Source of the DNA: Actinernus sp. WN-2022
Lineage: Eukaryota > Cnidaria > Anthozoa > Actiniaria > Actinernidae
Direction of reading: 5' to 3'
NCBI GenBank assembly: GCA_030867875.1
Contig: JAOWCC010001751.1
Span: 27,086,369-27,150,368 of the forward strand
DNA: 64,000 nt
Position 1 is the stretch's first letter. Each line of letters opens with the position of its first letter. A program made the translations under genes and the position numbers. Below are positions 23,073 through 33,907 of this stretch, piece after piece. The notes below the pieces were generated by a model, which was given only the letters and a program-made list of their open reading frames with translations, was not told the DNA's origin and searched no databases.

Positions 23073-23150
23073 ATATATTCAAATACGTTTCACAAGGTTA
23101 TTTTTGTGATACGGACTGCTATTGTGGCGCAATGTGCTGCCCTGCACTAT
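23073..23150 (-). repeat. SINE 3'-end fragment, minus strand
   Basis: Read on the minus strand this segment contains GGCAGCACATTGCGCCACAA followed shortly by ACGTATTTGAATATATAAAT. The same two blocks close the plus-strand SINE at 36825-37105 (GGCAGCACATTGCGCCACAA then GCATTTGAATAAATA). It is either the 3' end of the minus-strand SINE at 23430-23641, separated by about 280 bp of inserted sequence, or an independent fragment. Confidence 0.6.
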
Positions 23151-23429
23151 AATGGGCCTTTTGCTTTAATTCATATATTTAAAGGCACTTGTACGCGATC
23201 AGTAGTGTTATTAGCTAAACCTGTTGGTAAATGCTATTTTCCACTTCCAATCGATTGTCGATCTTTCTAAAACAGCGTTCAAGATAGCTTACCATCCAGC
23301 ATCCATGGCAACGCCTTTCCCATGGCGATCACGAGCTCAATTTATTCGTTAATGAAGTATCATATCAGCACGTGACTGTTTCCTGCAAAAGCTAGGCCTA
23401 TTACAATCATGAGTGATTTTTCAGTAGAA

Positions 23430-23641
23430 CCTCAGAATACCAGGCTGTGTCGGGAGACAATCCCCTACTCTTTCTCGAAATCTTTCACGTCCCCCTCGTA
23501 TAGATTAGAAGAGGAAGGAGACAAGGCCAACGGCTTGTACGTCCCTGCTGAAGGACGAGGTCGGGATTCGAACCCCCGACCTCCCGCACTAGTACTCTCA
23601 GTATACCGTGCTATAACAACTGAGCTAACCAGGGAGGCGGT
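23430..23641 (-). mobile_element. tRNA-derived SINE, copy 1 (minus strand)
   Basis: On the minus strand the element opens with a tRNA-like head: an A-box in CTGGTTAGCTCAGTTG and a perfect-looking B-box GGTTCGAATCCC (plus 23562-23574). The body then contains CTTCTAATCTATACGAGGGG, an ACGTGAAAGA motif, CGAGAAAGAGTAGGGGA and a GTCTCCCGACACAGCCTG block. Every block recurs in order in the copy at 36825. The plus-strand frame across this region is only a by-product of the SINE and is not a gene. The parent tRNA class is unclear. Confidence 0.85.
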
Positions 23642-23772
23642 ACTTGAACAATTAATTAAAATAACGACTAACACGTGCCTTTCTGTAAGGACTGCCAGTA
23701 CTCATATATATAGGTGATAAGTTGATTACAGACTTTATATCAGTGATAAAGACCTCATCATTCTGACCGCTA

Positions 23773-23820
23773 TAGGGCCCAGTTCCTGAACGCCCGATTT
23801 AGCTAATCCAGGATTAAGTA
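23773..23820. repeat. Solo end of a fold-back MITE
   Basis: GGGCCCAGTTCCTGAACGCC followed by CGATTTAGCTAATCCAGGAT resembles one arm of the complete palindrome at 29197-29319 (GGGCCCGGTTGTTCAAAGCC, CGATTAGTGCTAATCCAGG). I see no matching second arm nearby, so this is a half or decayed copy. Confidence 0.6.
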
Positions 23821-24146
23821 AAATCTTTAGTTCGATTTGGTAACTCGATCGTTATTTAGGATTAGAGACTTATTTTTTGATGATCTGAGGAATAAGCAGT
23901 ATTTGCCGCGTCTCCTGGAAGTAATAAGGAAGCACACATTTTACCAAGGGAACCAAAATCCTTGGTTGGAACATAATCCACAATTAACGTTAATCGGCCT
24001 TGGAGGAATTCAGGCCAGACTAACAAAGTCGAAAGGTTATTTTAAACTTTGTTCATTCTTGATATACCACGCCCTGGCATACATCAGCGATATTTTGATT
24101 TCCGACGTAAAACGTAGACAGCCAGTCAGAAAACGGGGAAAATAGA
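23821..24146. other. Unassigned DNA
   Basis: Contains an open frame (23837-24145) without recognisable domains. I do not call a gene. Confidence 0.35.
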
Positions 24147-24510
24147 GTGTGTCCGTCGAGGAACTATCGGCTGATAGTTGCCCGCGTAGTTTGCATGTTC
24201 TTCAAACAAATATAAGCCCGAGAACGCATTATATGCTAGTTTTAAGAACATCAAATTTCCAAGGGAAACTATTATACAAATATAGTGTGTCCGTCGAGGA
24301 ACTATCGGCTGATAGTTGTCCGCGTAAATTTGATGTTCCTAAAACAAATATAAGCCGAAAACGCAGTTCGAAGGTTTTATGCTAGTTTTAAGAACATCAA
24401 ATTTCCAAGGGAAACTATTATACAAATAGAATGTGTCCGTCGAGGAACTATCGGCTAATAGTTGCCCGCGGAAATTTGATGTTCTTTAAACAAATATAAG
24501 CCCGAGAATG
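24147..24510. repeat. Tandem repeat, ~140-bp unit, about 2.6 copies
   Basis: Units begin GTGTCCGTCGAGGAACTATC near 24149, 24288 and 24433, so the periods are about 138 and 146 bp. Each unit holds a compact palindrome, AACTATCGGCTGATAGTT (AACTATCGGCTAATAGTT in the third), and ATATAAGCC(C)GA. The segment AGAACATCAAATTTCC near the end of a unit is the inverse of GGAAATTTGATGTTCT-like sequence at the start of the next, so adjacent units can fold on each other. No family is recognised. Confidence 0.85.
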
Positions 24511-26532
24511 AAGTTTCAATTGACATTTTGTGAAAATTTCAGACAAATCGAATAAATTCCTCTTGAGTTGGAGCTCTTAAAGCTTTAAAAACTCTATTTT
24601 GGCTGCAAATCGAAGGCGTACGTAGAAAATAGCACTTTAATAGCACCGTCTGGCGTGCGTGAATCTAAAGCCCCGCCTCTCCAACAATTAGCGAGATCTT
24701 GGCCAATCATTTCTCATCACAGTTTAACTATCTGTCAATATTTCCCAAATCAAACAGAACCTTTTACTTCCAGTTAAAAACTTAATTTTGCGATTTCTCC
24801 GTCAATGTTGATTTTTTTAAACAGAGTTTTTTGGTATTTGAAAAATTGCTACCAAAAGTACATTTCAATCTGTGGGAAACCATTTTTGTTTCTATCTTTT
24901 CAATTTTGAAGGTATCCGATAACCTTGACCAGGGAGCTCCTGTATTAAGTGCATGCATTAGCGTAGTAGTCCTGGTTTTGTTTTAACTACAAAACTGATG
25001 TTTTCGAAAACAAACTATAACTCTGAAATATTCTGGAAGGTCTGTCAAAACCCTTTCAGCTTTAAAACGTCGTGCCTCGGCCATGTTGTCAGTGCCCCAA
25101 ACTTGAAAAGAATTCAAATGAAATAGTGCAGAGAGGAATATTTCTAGTTCTTTTTTCAGAAAATTAATATAGAACAATGAGATTGTTATCATTTTGTATA
25201 GGATATACTTACCGTTGAGAGCATTAAATGTATTAGTTTTTGCTGTACTATAAGACCCTTATCTGTTGCGCATGAAAAAGTAATATATATATATATTGAC
25301 ATTATGCTAATTGTAATAGGGTTTTGCTCTCTCAGTTCGTCTTCTTTTCCTTCTACGTTTTATTATAAGAAAATATTAATTAAAAACTCTTAATTAAAAC
25401 AACGAAGCTCGGACGTGGTGTTATACTTTGCTAGCGAGAACCTAACATTTGCACTGTATTTCTGACTCGGGGACCCGTTGAATATCTGAAACGAATTTTC
25501 TGAATATGCAAGGATGATGTTGTATAGTCGACTCTAGTGTAATTGTGTTCATGAAAAAGCAATCGGCTGTAATTGTACATGTACTCACGTTTTTGCTGTC
25601 ACTGTCTCCTATTCCTACCGTTGCCGTCTCTCTTTATTAGCCAGTTTTCCACGAAAACAAAACCATAACTATTGCTTCAAGATTTTATTCAAAAAAGTGA
25701 GTATTTCTCAACGTGCTTGTTCTAAAAAATCTGCCGTTTACTGTCGCGACCGTTGATGGAAAAAAACATCAGTTCGTCGACGTATACAGTTTACGTCGAG
25801 TATTTTTATGCTCATCCTAATGACCTCCCGAAAGGCTTATAAGAACGAATTTCTCCACCCATCGGTTATTTTTCTCACATGGCAATTATGCTAAAACCAT
25901 TCCAGGGAATTGGAGTTCGGGTTTAAATACAGAAAGCTCTTGGGTACAGTTGTTTTCGTCAACGATAATCATAAAATGCCCTGGGGGTCAAAAAACATTG
26001 AAACCATTTTGAAAACCCAAAAATATACCAAGCCCTGCGGTGCCGAAAATATAAAAAACTTTTAAGAAATCCCATCTCCCATTATTTTCAATTTTAAGAG
26101 CTTTTTATCTCCTCTGATATTAAATTTACTATCTCGATAGTTTCTTTTCAAGTACTGACGGGTTTGATTTACCTTCATTATTATGTAGTTGAAAAAACTG
26201 TATCGGCGATTTTGTAAACGAAAGAATCTGAAAAATACTAACGTGGGCATTGGAGTTTTGGATCGTATTATGTTCTGGTGTAAATATTAATAAATCGTAT
26301 CATGACTAAAATATAGTACACATACCGTTACATTTCTTAATAACTTTCAATATAAGTATATATACAATCATGGTGTTACAATTTTAAATGGTGTCATATA
26401 GGCATGTGTTACCTTAAGTACGATGCATTAGTTCATGGATTACAGCCTAGAATATGGTTTCATACATCAATAACAGGCCATGCCTTCACCATCTACATGT
26501 TATAAGCAACCCCCCCGCCTTGGGTTTATATA
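24511..26532. other. Unassigned DNA
   Basis: About 2 kb without a supported gene. A short (AT)n run lies at about 25282-25295. Short frames on either strand lack motifs. Confidence 0.4.
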
Positions 26533-26682
26533 TTTAATATATAATTATCGATGAACACCAGTGTATATTTCTTTCTAAAAAGTGATATCTTCACACGTGA
26601 AAATATCACTTTTGAAAATATGATTTCTAGCCTTTTTAGTAAGAGATTGAAACTGGTATTTCATCGATAATTATATATTAAA
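26533..26682. mobile_element. 150-bp MITE with 23-bp perfect TIRs
   Basis: The left end TTTAATATATAATTATCGAT (continuing GAA) is perfectly complemented by the right end (TTC)ATCGATAATTATATATTAAA. The interior contains a second small inverted repeat, AAGTGATATCTTCACACG with CGTGAAAATATCACTT, so the whole unit can fold into a branched hairpin. It has no coding capacity. It sits 6 bp from the next fold-back element. Confidence 0.85.
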
Positions 26683-26688
26683 CAGAAC

Positions 26689-26823
26689 ATTACATGGCCG
26701 CTTGGAGATATGAATTTTATCTTCTCGTGTTGATGAAATATATTACTCGTTCGCTGCGCTCACTCCTTAGATATTTCATCACAACTCGAAGATAAAATCT
26801 GTATTTCCGCACGGCCATGTAAT
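26689..26823. mobile_element. 135-bp fold-back MITE
   Basis: ATTACATGGCCG at the left pairs with CGGCCATGTAAT at the right. The arms continue with (A)TTTTATCTTC...TTGATGAAATAT on the left and ATATTTCATCACAACTCGAA...GATAAAAT on the right. The loop holds the small palindrome GTTCGCTGCGCTCACT region. It is non-coding. Confidence 0.85.
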
Positions 26824-28190
26824 ATCCTCTATATACTAAGTAATAAGTAATACAATAGATGTTATTTTAAACGTTTCCTTATTTCATAAATATATTTTGC
26901 AATTAAATATTGATGTATCTTAGGTGCGATCAGTTCTTTATAGTGTTTAAGTCCTTTGCCAATTTCTTGAAACTAGTGCATTTGTCAGATTAAATGCCAC
27001 AATCAATTAGAAAATGTTTTTCGTCCTCCATACCTTAACAACGGATGCACTTTCTTTCTTCAGGACTAATATATGATGTACTATAGTGGCCGCGTTCAAT
27101 TTATGGTCGCTAATTCTCGGTTTGGTTAATGCTCTTTTGATGTTCTATATTTTCGACGTCCAACAAATAGCTGTCAAGTTTGTACTCGGTCTTAAATGCA
27201 CGGAATGACCTTAATTTGTTTTCCCTACGGATCGAGACTCATCGTTGAAAAGACTTGACCACCATGCTTGTAGTTCATTTCATTTCATTTCTTTGTTTTA
27301 AATATTTATAAAATTGTTTTAATTCAGTCAAATTCAATGTCACGTATTGCTAGCTACGCTGGGATTCCCACGCATATCCGAAGCCATTTTGAAATAAGAT
27401 TTTTTTTAACTTGAGCTGCCCAACTTCTAGCGTCAGGATCTTTAAGCACGTTTAAATATGCCAGCTTCGTGTAATGACGAAAGTTATTACTTTAGATTTT
27501 ATCTCAGTTATGAGGCGTCCAGCTCTGAGCGGCAGGCTTTATTTACGGCTCTTTTCTGACTCCCAAAAGTTCCTTACGAAATTTAACATGTACTTGTTCA
27601 ATTGTGATGGGAAATACAATGAAATGCGCGACCCGGCCCCAAATTTCGCTGCCATATTATGACAGTAAGCATATTATAGTAAGAATAGATTTTATTAAAG
27701 GGGCTGTGTCACGGTAGTAGACTTTACATTCGCGTTTCGGGCCGGAAGCAGCTGGTCAGTCCACGTGTCAGGCCTAGCTAACCGTAGTGCTTTGTGTTAG
27801 AATTTAACGTTGTATATCAGCTTTGCTGTAGTCTTCGGACTTTTCATTCTTAATTGTTTATATTTGGCTGCATAGGTCCTCACTTCGGATCCAACGTATT
27901 TTTTGCAGGATTTTTGTTCACGGTATTTGCTTATATATTTTCTCTAAAACACTGGTTTCCTGTGTTCTGGAGACTAAACATTGGCTTAGCATTACAACAG
28001 CAATTTCATTTTACATGACAGGTATGTCAAAACTTTGATGACCTCCCCCCTCCCCCCCAAGGAGTAGGTAAAATATTTGATGACCCGTCCTAAAAAAGCA
28101 CTTAAAACATTTATTGCCCCCCCCCCCCCCCCCCATGATTTAACCCGGCGAGCCATAAATAATGAACACTCCCTTACATAGTCCATTCAC
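26824..28190. other. Unassigned DNA with an 18-C tract
   Basis: No gene supported. The stretch 28020-28180 holds C-rich phrases (GACCTCCCCCCTCCCCCCC) and an uninterrupted run of 18 C at 28117-28134, similar in texture to 360-500 and 1075-1235. Homopolymer length may be unreliable in the assembly. Confidence 0.45.
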
Positions 28191-28910
28191 ATTCATCACC
28201 AAGGCCTACTCAGACGCTCTGCCGTCAAAGTCCGAAGTACTAGCGCCACTCGGTCCCTGGTTATAGGTCGAACCTAACCTAGAAAGAACTCAAAGGAGGT
28301 CTACTAAGTTCATTCTCCTGTTGCCCTTCCAAACAGACATCTCCTACAAATCTAGACCCAATCTTGACCTCATCTTCTTGACAAAAAGCTCCATATGTTT
28401 GTTTGCCAAAGCTTGTAAACAGGGTGAATTTAAACATCTCTCTACGTTCGATGGATATAACTCACTTAAGTTACTTATCAGATTCCTAATGTCAAGACCC
28501 TATTACCAACATAGTTATTCTATGAGATCTTTCCGAACTTGGAAAAACTTAAACACGAATTCGAACGTACTGCGTAAATCAGATATCTATTTACCGTAGT
28601 TTAGATCATTATTATTTAAATATTACGTGTCTGCCATCACTTCTGTATTTGACATCGAGAACCCTAGGTCTTGGAAGTCTGAAATGTCACCAGGCTAGAC
28701 AGTTAACTGCACCTCTAATAAATGCTGCTTTTAGGTTGAATTAAGTATTGTAATTAGGACATTTATTGTAATTTTCTTTTTCAAAGGAAACCAACGTAAT
28801 CGGCTAACGCTGTGTTGATTATCCTGGCCTCTATGTTTTGTTTGTTGTATATTTTAATTTATTCTATTTTGTATCATTTATTATGGCCGAAATAAATAAA
28901 ATAAATAAAC
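28190..28910 (+). pseudogene. LINE 3' end: decayed reverse-transcriptase C-terminus and tail
   Basis: One reading frame gives APLGPWL, then an in-frame TAG (28264-28266), then VEPNLERTQRRSTKFILLLP, TDISYKSRP and, further on, KACKQGEFKHLS and a terminal RKSDIYLP before the stop at 28598. The QRR(A/S)TK(F/Y)IL and TDISYK motifs are characteristic of the thumb/C-terminal part of CR1/jockey-type LINE reverse transcriptases. The catalytic core is absent, so this is a 5'-truncated, mutated copy. About 300 bp of 3' untranslated sequence follows and ends in an AAATAAAT-rich tail (about 28885-28910), as expected for a LINE 3' terminus. Confidence 0.8.
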
Positions 28911-29196
28911 ATGAGATTAAGATATTTGCCCAGAGGAGCTAAACGATCTTGATTACCAGCGGATGCGTGTTCCCTTCACATGACTATATATTATAATCTC
29001 TACACTTCTCAAGCATGTTAATACCTGGGTCAGAGGCCAATGTTCTGAAAAACAGTGTTTTGCCCATTTCTCGTTCGTATGTTGGTAAAACCGGCCAATA
29101 TGAAGCATGTAACTGGAAAAAATATTGCATCCAATCTAGATTTGCAAGAAATACGATGTTGCGATGTTATTTCAAGGGATTAATGACTTAAAAGCC

Positions 29197-29319
29197 TGGG
29201 CCCGGTTGTTCAAAGCCCGATTAGTGCTAATCCAGGGTTAATTTCCATGACAACCAATAGGTTCTGTGCAGAGTTAATCCAGGATTAACACTAATCGGGC
29301 TTTGAACAACCCGGCCCAG
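29197..29319. mobile_element. 123-bp palindromic MITE
   Basis: CTGGGCCCGGTTGTTCAAAG (continuing CCCGATTAGTGCTAATCCAG) is mirrored by the right arm CTGGATTAACACTAATCGGG complement pattern ending TTGAACAACCCGGCCCAG. Arms are about 45 bp with a ~30-bp centre. A solo arm of the same family is at 23773-23820. It is non-coding. Confidence 0.88.
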
Positions 29320-29893
29320 AGCTATAAACAGCGATCGGTTGACTTCCCATCCGGACTCATTTGTTTTGGAGATCTTGAGTGGCTTGTTCCTTTGATTTTC
29401 ACGAATTTTGAGGAGCTGAAAATCGGCTCAAAAAATTCCTTCCCATTCCCACTTAAAATCAAAAAGCAAACACATAATCAGCAATCAGTTGTTACAGTAC
29501 CTTGTTTAATCTTTCCAACCACCAGGTTTGTTTGCACAAAACACACCAAGCGACTGTGAACCACGCCATGTTTACACTGCATTTCACTCTTCCACATTTT
29601 CCTGCTCCCACCTCCAATCGCATGCTGGGTAATCAACAACAAAATCACAAGGGCTCCGGCACCCCACTCCAAAGAGCGGTGATTTGGACCCAAGCCGTTG
29701 CTTTAAAGTATCAAAAACACATCCTAATAGGTTGAGCAGGGGGAAAGATCACCAACTGCAGAATTTCAAGGATTTCATTGAATATTTTTTTGATGTGTCT
29801 CAAAGAAGAAACACAACAGAAAAACCCAGTAAAATCCCCTCACAAAGCCTACTAACAGCAAACCAAGTACTTTTCAGCCGTCCTCAGACTTAA

Positions 29894-30598
29894 AGTGCCA
29901 ATAACCCCCCAAAAAATATTTTTGACGTCTATTCTGTATAGCGCCCTGACAAAGAATTCGAAAAAATAAAAGTGAAAAAACTAAACTTCGACGATTTTAC
30001 TGGCGTCAAAGTTAGCGAAAACATCCGTTTTGGGCTTCCTGTTTCCAGTTGGAAGTCAGCGCGAGTCTTGGTGAGGGCCTGGAATTATGACGTCAATCGG
30101 GCGCATTTTTACTACAACTACCAGAATCCTTTGCACGGTTTCTTGTCTTCCTTTAATTTAGACTATTGTCTTGGTATTCTCAAAGGAGTTGGAAAATCTG
30201 AATAAGAAAAATAATTCAAAAAGGAAAAACGTCCTATTATAGTCTAATCAATAGGAAATAAACTCCATCACAAGAAAGAGCACAACGAAATTAGTAAATT
30301 TACCAAGTTTGGTGATATTTCATTGGATATTTATCATGTGGTGAGCTTGCAAGAGTCGCAGAAATAAGAGACGTTTGTATGGGATTGAACGAACGCCTGA
30401 CTACATACACGTCACAGGCCACTGGTCTCCAGGCTCCCAAAGGGAATTGAAAACTGACGGCCACATGTTCTGGTTCTCAACTTTGAAACGCCGTAAAAAA
30501 AATACTGTTGAGTTTTAGCCTCCTATTTTTGCCTTTAGTTCTAAATAATGGTTTAAAGTTTCAATTCAAAAATAATAATTTTTGGGGTTATAGGCACT
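29894..30598. mobile_element. 705-bp TTAA-flanked non-autonomous element
   Basis: It begins AGTGCCAATAACCCCCCAAA and ends TTTGGGGTTATAGGCACT, with TTAA at 29890-29893 and 30599-30602. TIRs of about 20 bp plus TTAA duplication fit the piggyBac or Kolobok superfamilies (inference). The interior includes an open frame (29972-30205, 77 codons) on the plus strand with no transposase motif I recognise, so I consider it non-autonomous. Another end-like sequence, CAGTGCCCCTTTAA, lies near 31117-31130. Confidence 0.8.
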
Positions 30599-31467
30599 TT
30601 AACGGATGTCCTCTAGCTCTCTTACAGTGGTTTTTTGTCCAAAATTAGAGCAGATTTCACTGGACACCCTACATAGCCAAACTTGAACTGAGGGGGAGGG
30701 TTGAGTTAGTACTCAGGATTTCACCAATTGAGCTCAAACACGTCCAGTAGTCAAAGGGTTACAATATCTGAAAATTGGGTTACCATAGATCATTAATTTT
30801 CGAACATTTGAGAGGTTAGGTGAAAATGGGGTTGTTTTAAAAGAAAGATTTTTTCCCAGCAATATTTCTATACATTCTTCATGTATGTTCACGACGACAT
30901 TTGTTTCTGACCGGAATGATTGTCCACCTAACGTAAGTATGTTGGAAGTATGGGAAGTATGTTGCTATGGTAACGGTTCCCACGGTCACGTGATTCAAGG
31001 ACAACCACTTCGGGCACAAAAACTTGCGTATGGATCTGATTGTTAAGAATTTGTGCTAATCTTATGTATTTTCAAAAGTTCTATGTACCCCACTTTGGGA
31101 AAGATAAAATTCTTACAGTGCCCCTTTAATTCCGGTTACCATGACAACCAAGCATTTAAAATTGTTTAAGGCATCAAGCTACATCCTACCAACGAATTTA
31201 ATTGTTCTAGCTGTAGAAATCACCAAGTAACCGATATTATCACTTCAAAGTCTGGAACTCTTTAGACTCTGAAGTTATACAATCAACTACATTATCATTT
31301 TTTAAATCTTACTGGCGCATAACTTAATTTCATAATAATCCTTGTTCTATTTCTATTTTATTTCAACCATTTATCTTTTCTGTTTTCCATATATTAGTGA
31401 AATATATATTTTTAATACAGGACCTCCCTGAAAATCACAAATTGTGAGTGGAGCTTTCCTGTCAAAA

Positions 31468-31501
31468 TATTATTATTATATTATTATTATTATTATTATT
31501 A
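31468..31501. repeat. (TTA)n microsatellite
   Basis: An imperfect TTA trinucleotide run of about 34 bp. Confidence 0.85.
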
Positions 31502-33851
31502 AAGCCAGTAACAATTTTTTACATTAAAATCTAGACTATTTGTGTGATCGACAGTGGTTTGAATCAGGCTGGTAAACCAATCAATTTCTATAGTATGAAA
31601 AACAAACAGGGTTAAACCAGTGAAACCCACGTGAAAATTCGGATTTCCATGTTATTTACATACTATATAAATATACAATTAATAATCTTGAAAGTCCCAG
31701 TTTTTTCCTGGGTTTTCCATGCATGGTTTTCCATACATGGAAATTAGTTGATTTTTTTCAGTGAATCTTACTGCGCAAACTGCGCCAATTTTGTGACAAA
31801 ATCATTTTCTATTTGAGAAACACTATTTAAAGTAGAGCACTAACTTTGGTATCATCAGAAAACATCCCTTTTCGTACTCCATGTTGAACAACTTTTAACA
31901 TGTCACACAAAAGAGCTTTCGGTAATTGGGTCCTGTCGCCGAAGCCAGAAATTCTTATCAGTAAAGATATAAGAAATCCTTATCTACTTGAAAACGTCGC
32001 GAGGAAAAGCCGATGTCTTCAGCGCATAACAACACTGACTTAGTACTGAGTTTCAATCATATTCCGACTTCTCCAAGCCCTTTGTAGATAGTTAAAGTAG
32101 ATAGTAAAAATGATTTAATTTTCCCTTTGAAATATTATTACAAATGATATTTTCAGGCAAGATATAAAAGTATGGTCGATAGATTTGATTACCAATTTTC
32201 TCTGAAAATTTAGGTTGAAATCATCTTGAACTTACTCAACGCTTGCAGTAGACGCAAATAATTATACGGTTCTGGCTGATAAAAAAATGCGCTTTCCTGA
32301 AGTTTTTGAACAACAGTATCAACCGACAAATCTGAACACAACACAAAATTGCCAATGAAACGTTATCCGTTACCAATCAGTCCCGTAAAAAAACTTTCTA
32401 ATACAATGGCTATTTCTCATTTCACATACAATCGTCATACAAAAAAAAATGTCGATAAGAATCATTAGTCTTACCTTATTTCACTCGTTTCTCGAGAGCC
32501 GCCACTGGATTCACTGCTACGCCATCGAGCATATCTGCTAAATGTGATAGAAAATATTCTTAATTGAGAGTAGTTTTTAAATATTTGTTCAAAAAGCAAA
32601 CAGTGTTAGTAGCTAGCACGTGACTGAGTTATTTACGCGAAGTGTTCATAACACACTGAAAACAAAGGTGCAAATGAAACTTCTGGCTGATCGTGAGCTA
32701 ATATCAAAGATCGAGAACAGGTTTTCTGCTGAAGAACGATCTAACTTATACTAGACAAAAGGTATATGCTTCAGAAATTAAATGAAACAAAAGTAAGATT
32801 GTTGCTCAGATTAATGCTTCAAAGCTGACCAGGCATCTGCATGTTGATATAATATCACTGTTATTTGCGTTTCTCTCTCTTAAAACCATTAGACCTATAT
32901 TTAGGACAGGCGGAGATGAAAGCGTTTTCAATATTGTACTTTAAAGCATACAACATCACAGACTTTTCAAGGCATGCGCAATTGTGCAGTAATTATATTG
33001 CGATGTATGGTCAATTTTAAGAAAACTAACATTTTAATAATAATTTTAAGATTTTCTACTTTTCAAAGAACCTCAGTTCTGGATACTGACGCGTTTTCTT
33101 AACCGCATTTTGTTCTTGTTGTTGTTTCACTCATTACAAGTAAACACTTACTCGGTGTAAAACACGGCGAAACAAAATTTCAGCTGCTTTGTAAATTAAA
33201 ATCAAACTCTAATTGTTGTATCCACATATATAAGTACAGTATACAGTAACGGCATACCTTTCTTGTTATTGCAGTAACAATATTTCAGATATCGCGTCAG
33301 CTCTTTGAGCAGTGCCTTAAGCTTGTGTGCCAGTCGATAATTTGCATGTTCATATCGCCTGTTCTCTTTCGTTTATTTAGCAGCGTTCACACACACTCAA
33401 CCGGAAATTAAACAGCCATACTCAGCCATATCGACTGACTACAGATTTCCATACGATGTAGAAGATAAACAAAATCCAAATGATTACATTGACGCACAGG
33501 ATAGCAAAATAATGTGCGAACTCATTACAAGAACAGGAAAACACAACACAGTAAAGACACACAAAGTACTCGGTAAAAAGTTAATCCATACATTTTGAAT
33601 TCCATGCACATTACAGTTTGTATGGTAGTTTTGCGGTGAATCTCATGTTTTATGGACCTATTTGTAGCAATAAAATTATCACGCGTGCCAAAATATCTTC
33701 GAGCCTTTTTGTAATGGCTGCAGGATCTTTTTGAAAAATCACTTTCTGATATTTCTCTAATCTGCAATCGCGATACCACAAAGAGGTCTCCGTGCGAAAT
33801 GAAATACATAAACAATATTATAGGTAAATTCATTGCCTGCCGAGCCACGCC

Positions 33852-33907
33852 GTTAAATCAGTTTCACTTGAAAAAAAACTGTATTGGTTTTTCAAGTGAA
33901 ATTTAAC
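33852..33907. repeat. 56-bp hairpin
   Basis: GTTAAAT(CAG)TTTCACTTGAAAAA pairs with TTTTTCAAGTGAAATTTAAC. Apart from the extra CAG in the left arm the match is perfect over about 20 bp. Possibly a very short fold-back element. Confidence 0.7.

Noticed and set aside
23409..23717. 102-codon gene with a GRGRDSNPRPPA motif
   Set aside because: The peptide is the translation of the tRNA-like B-box and head of a SINE read on the opposite strand.
28117..28134. Functional poly-C element
   Set aside because: Homopolymer C runs occur at several C-rich sites in the window, and lengths may be assembly-dependent. No function can be inferred.
28321..28599. Independent 92-codon gene
   Set aside because: The frame continues upstream with LINE motifs and an in-frame stop. 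It is a LINE C-terminal pseudogene.
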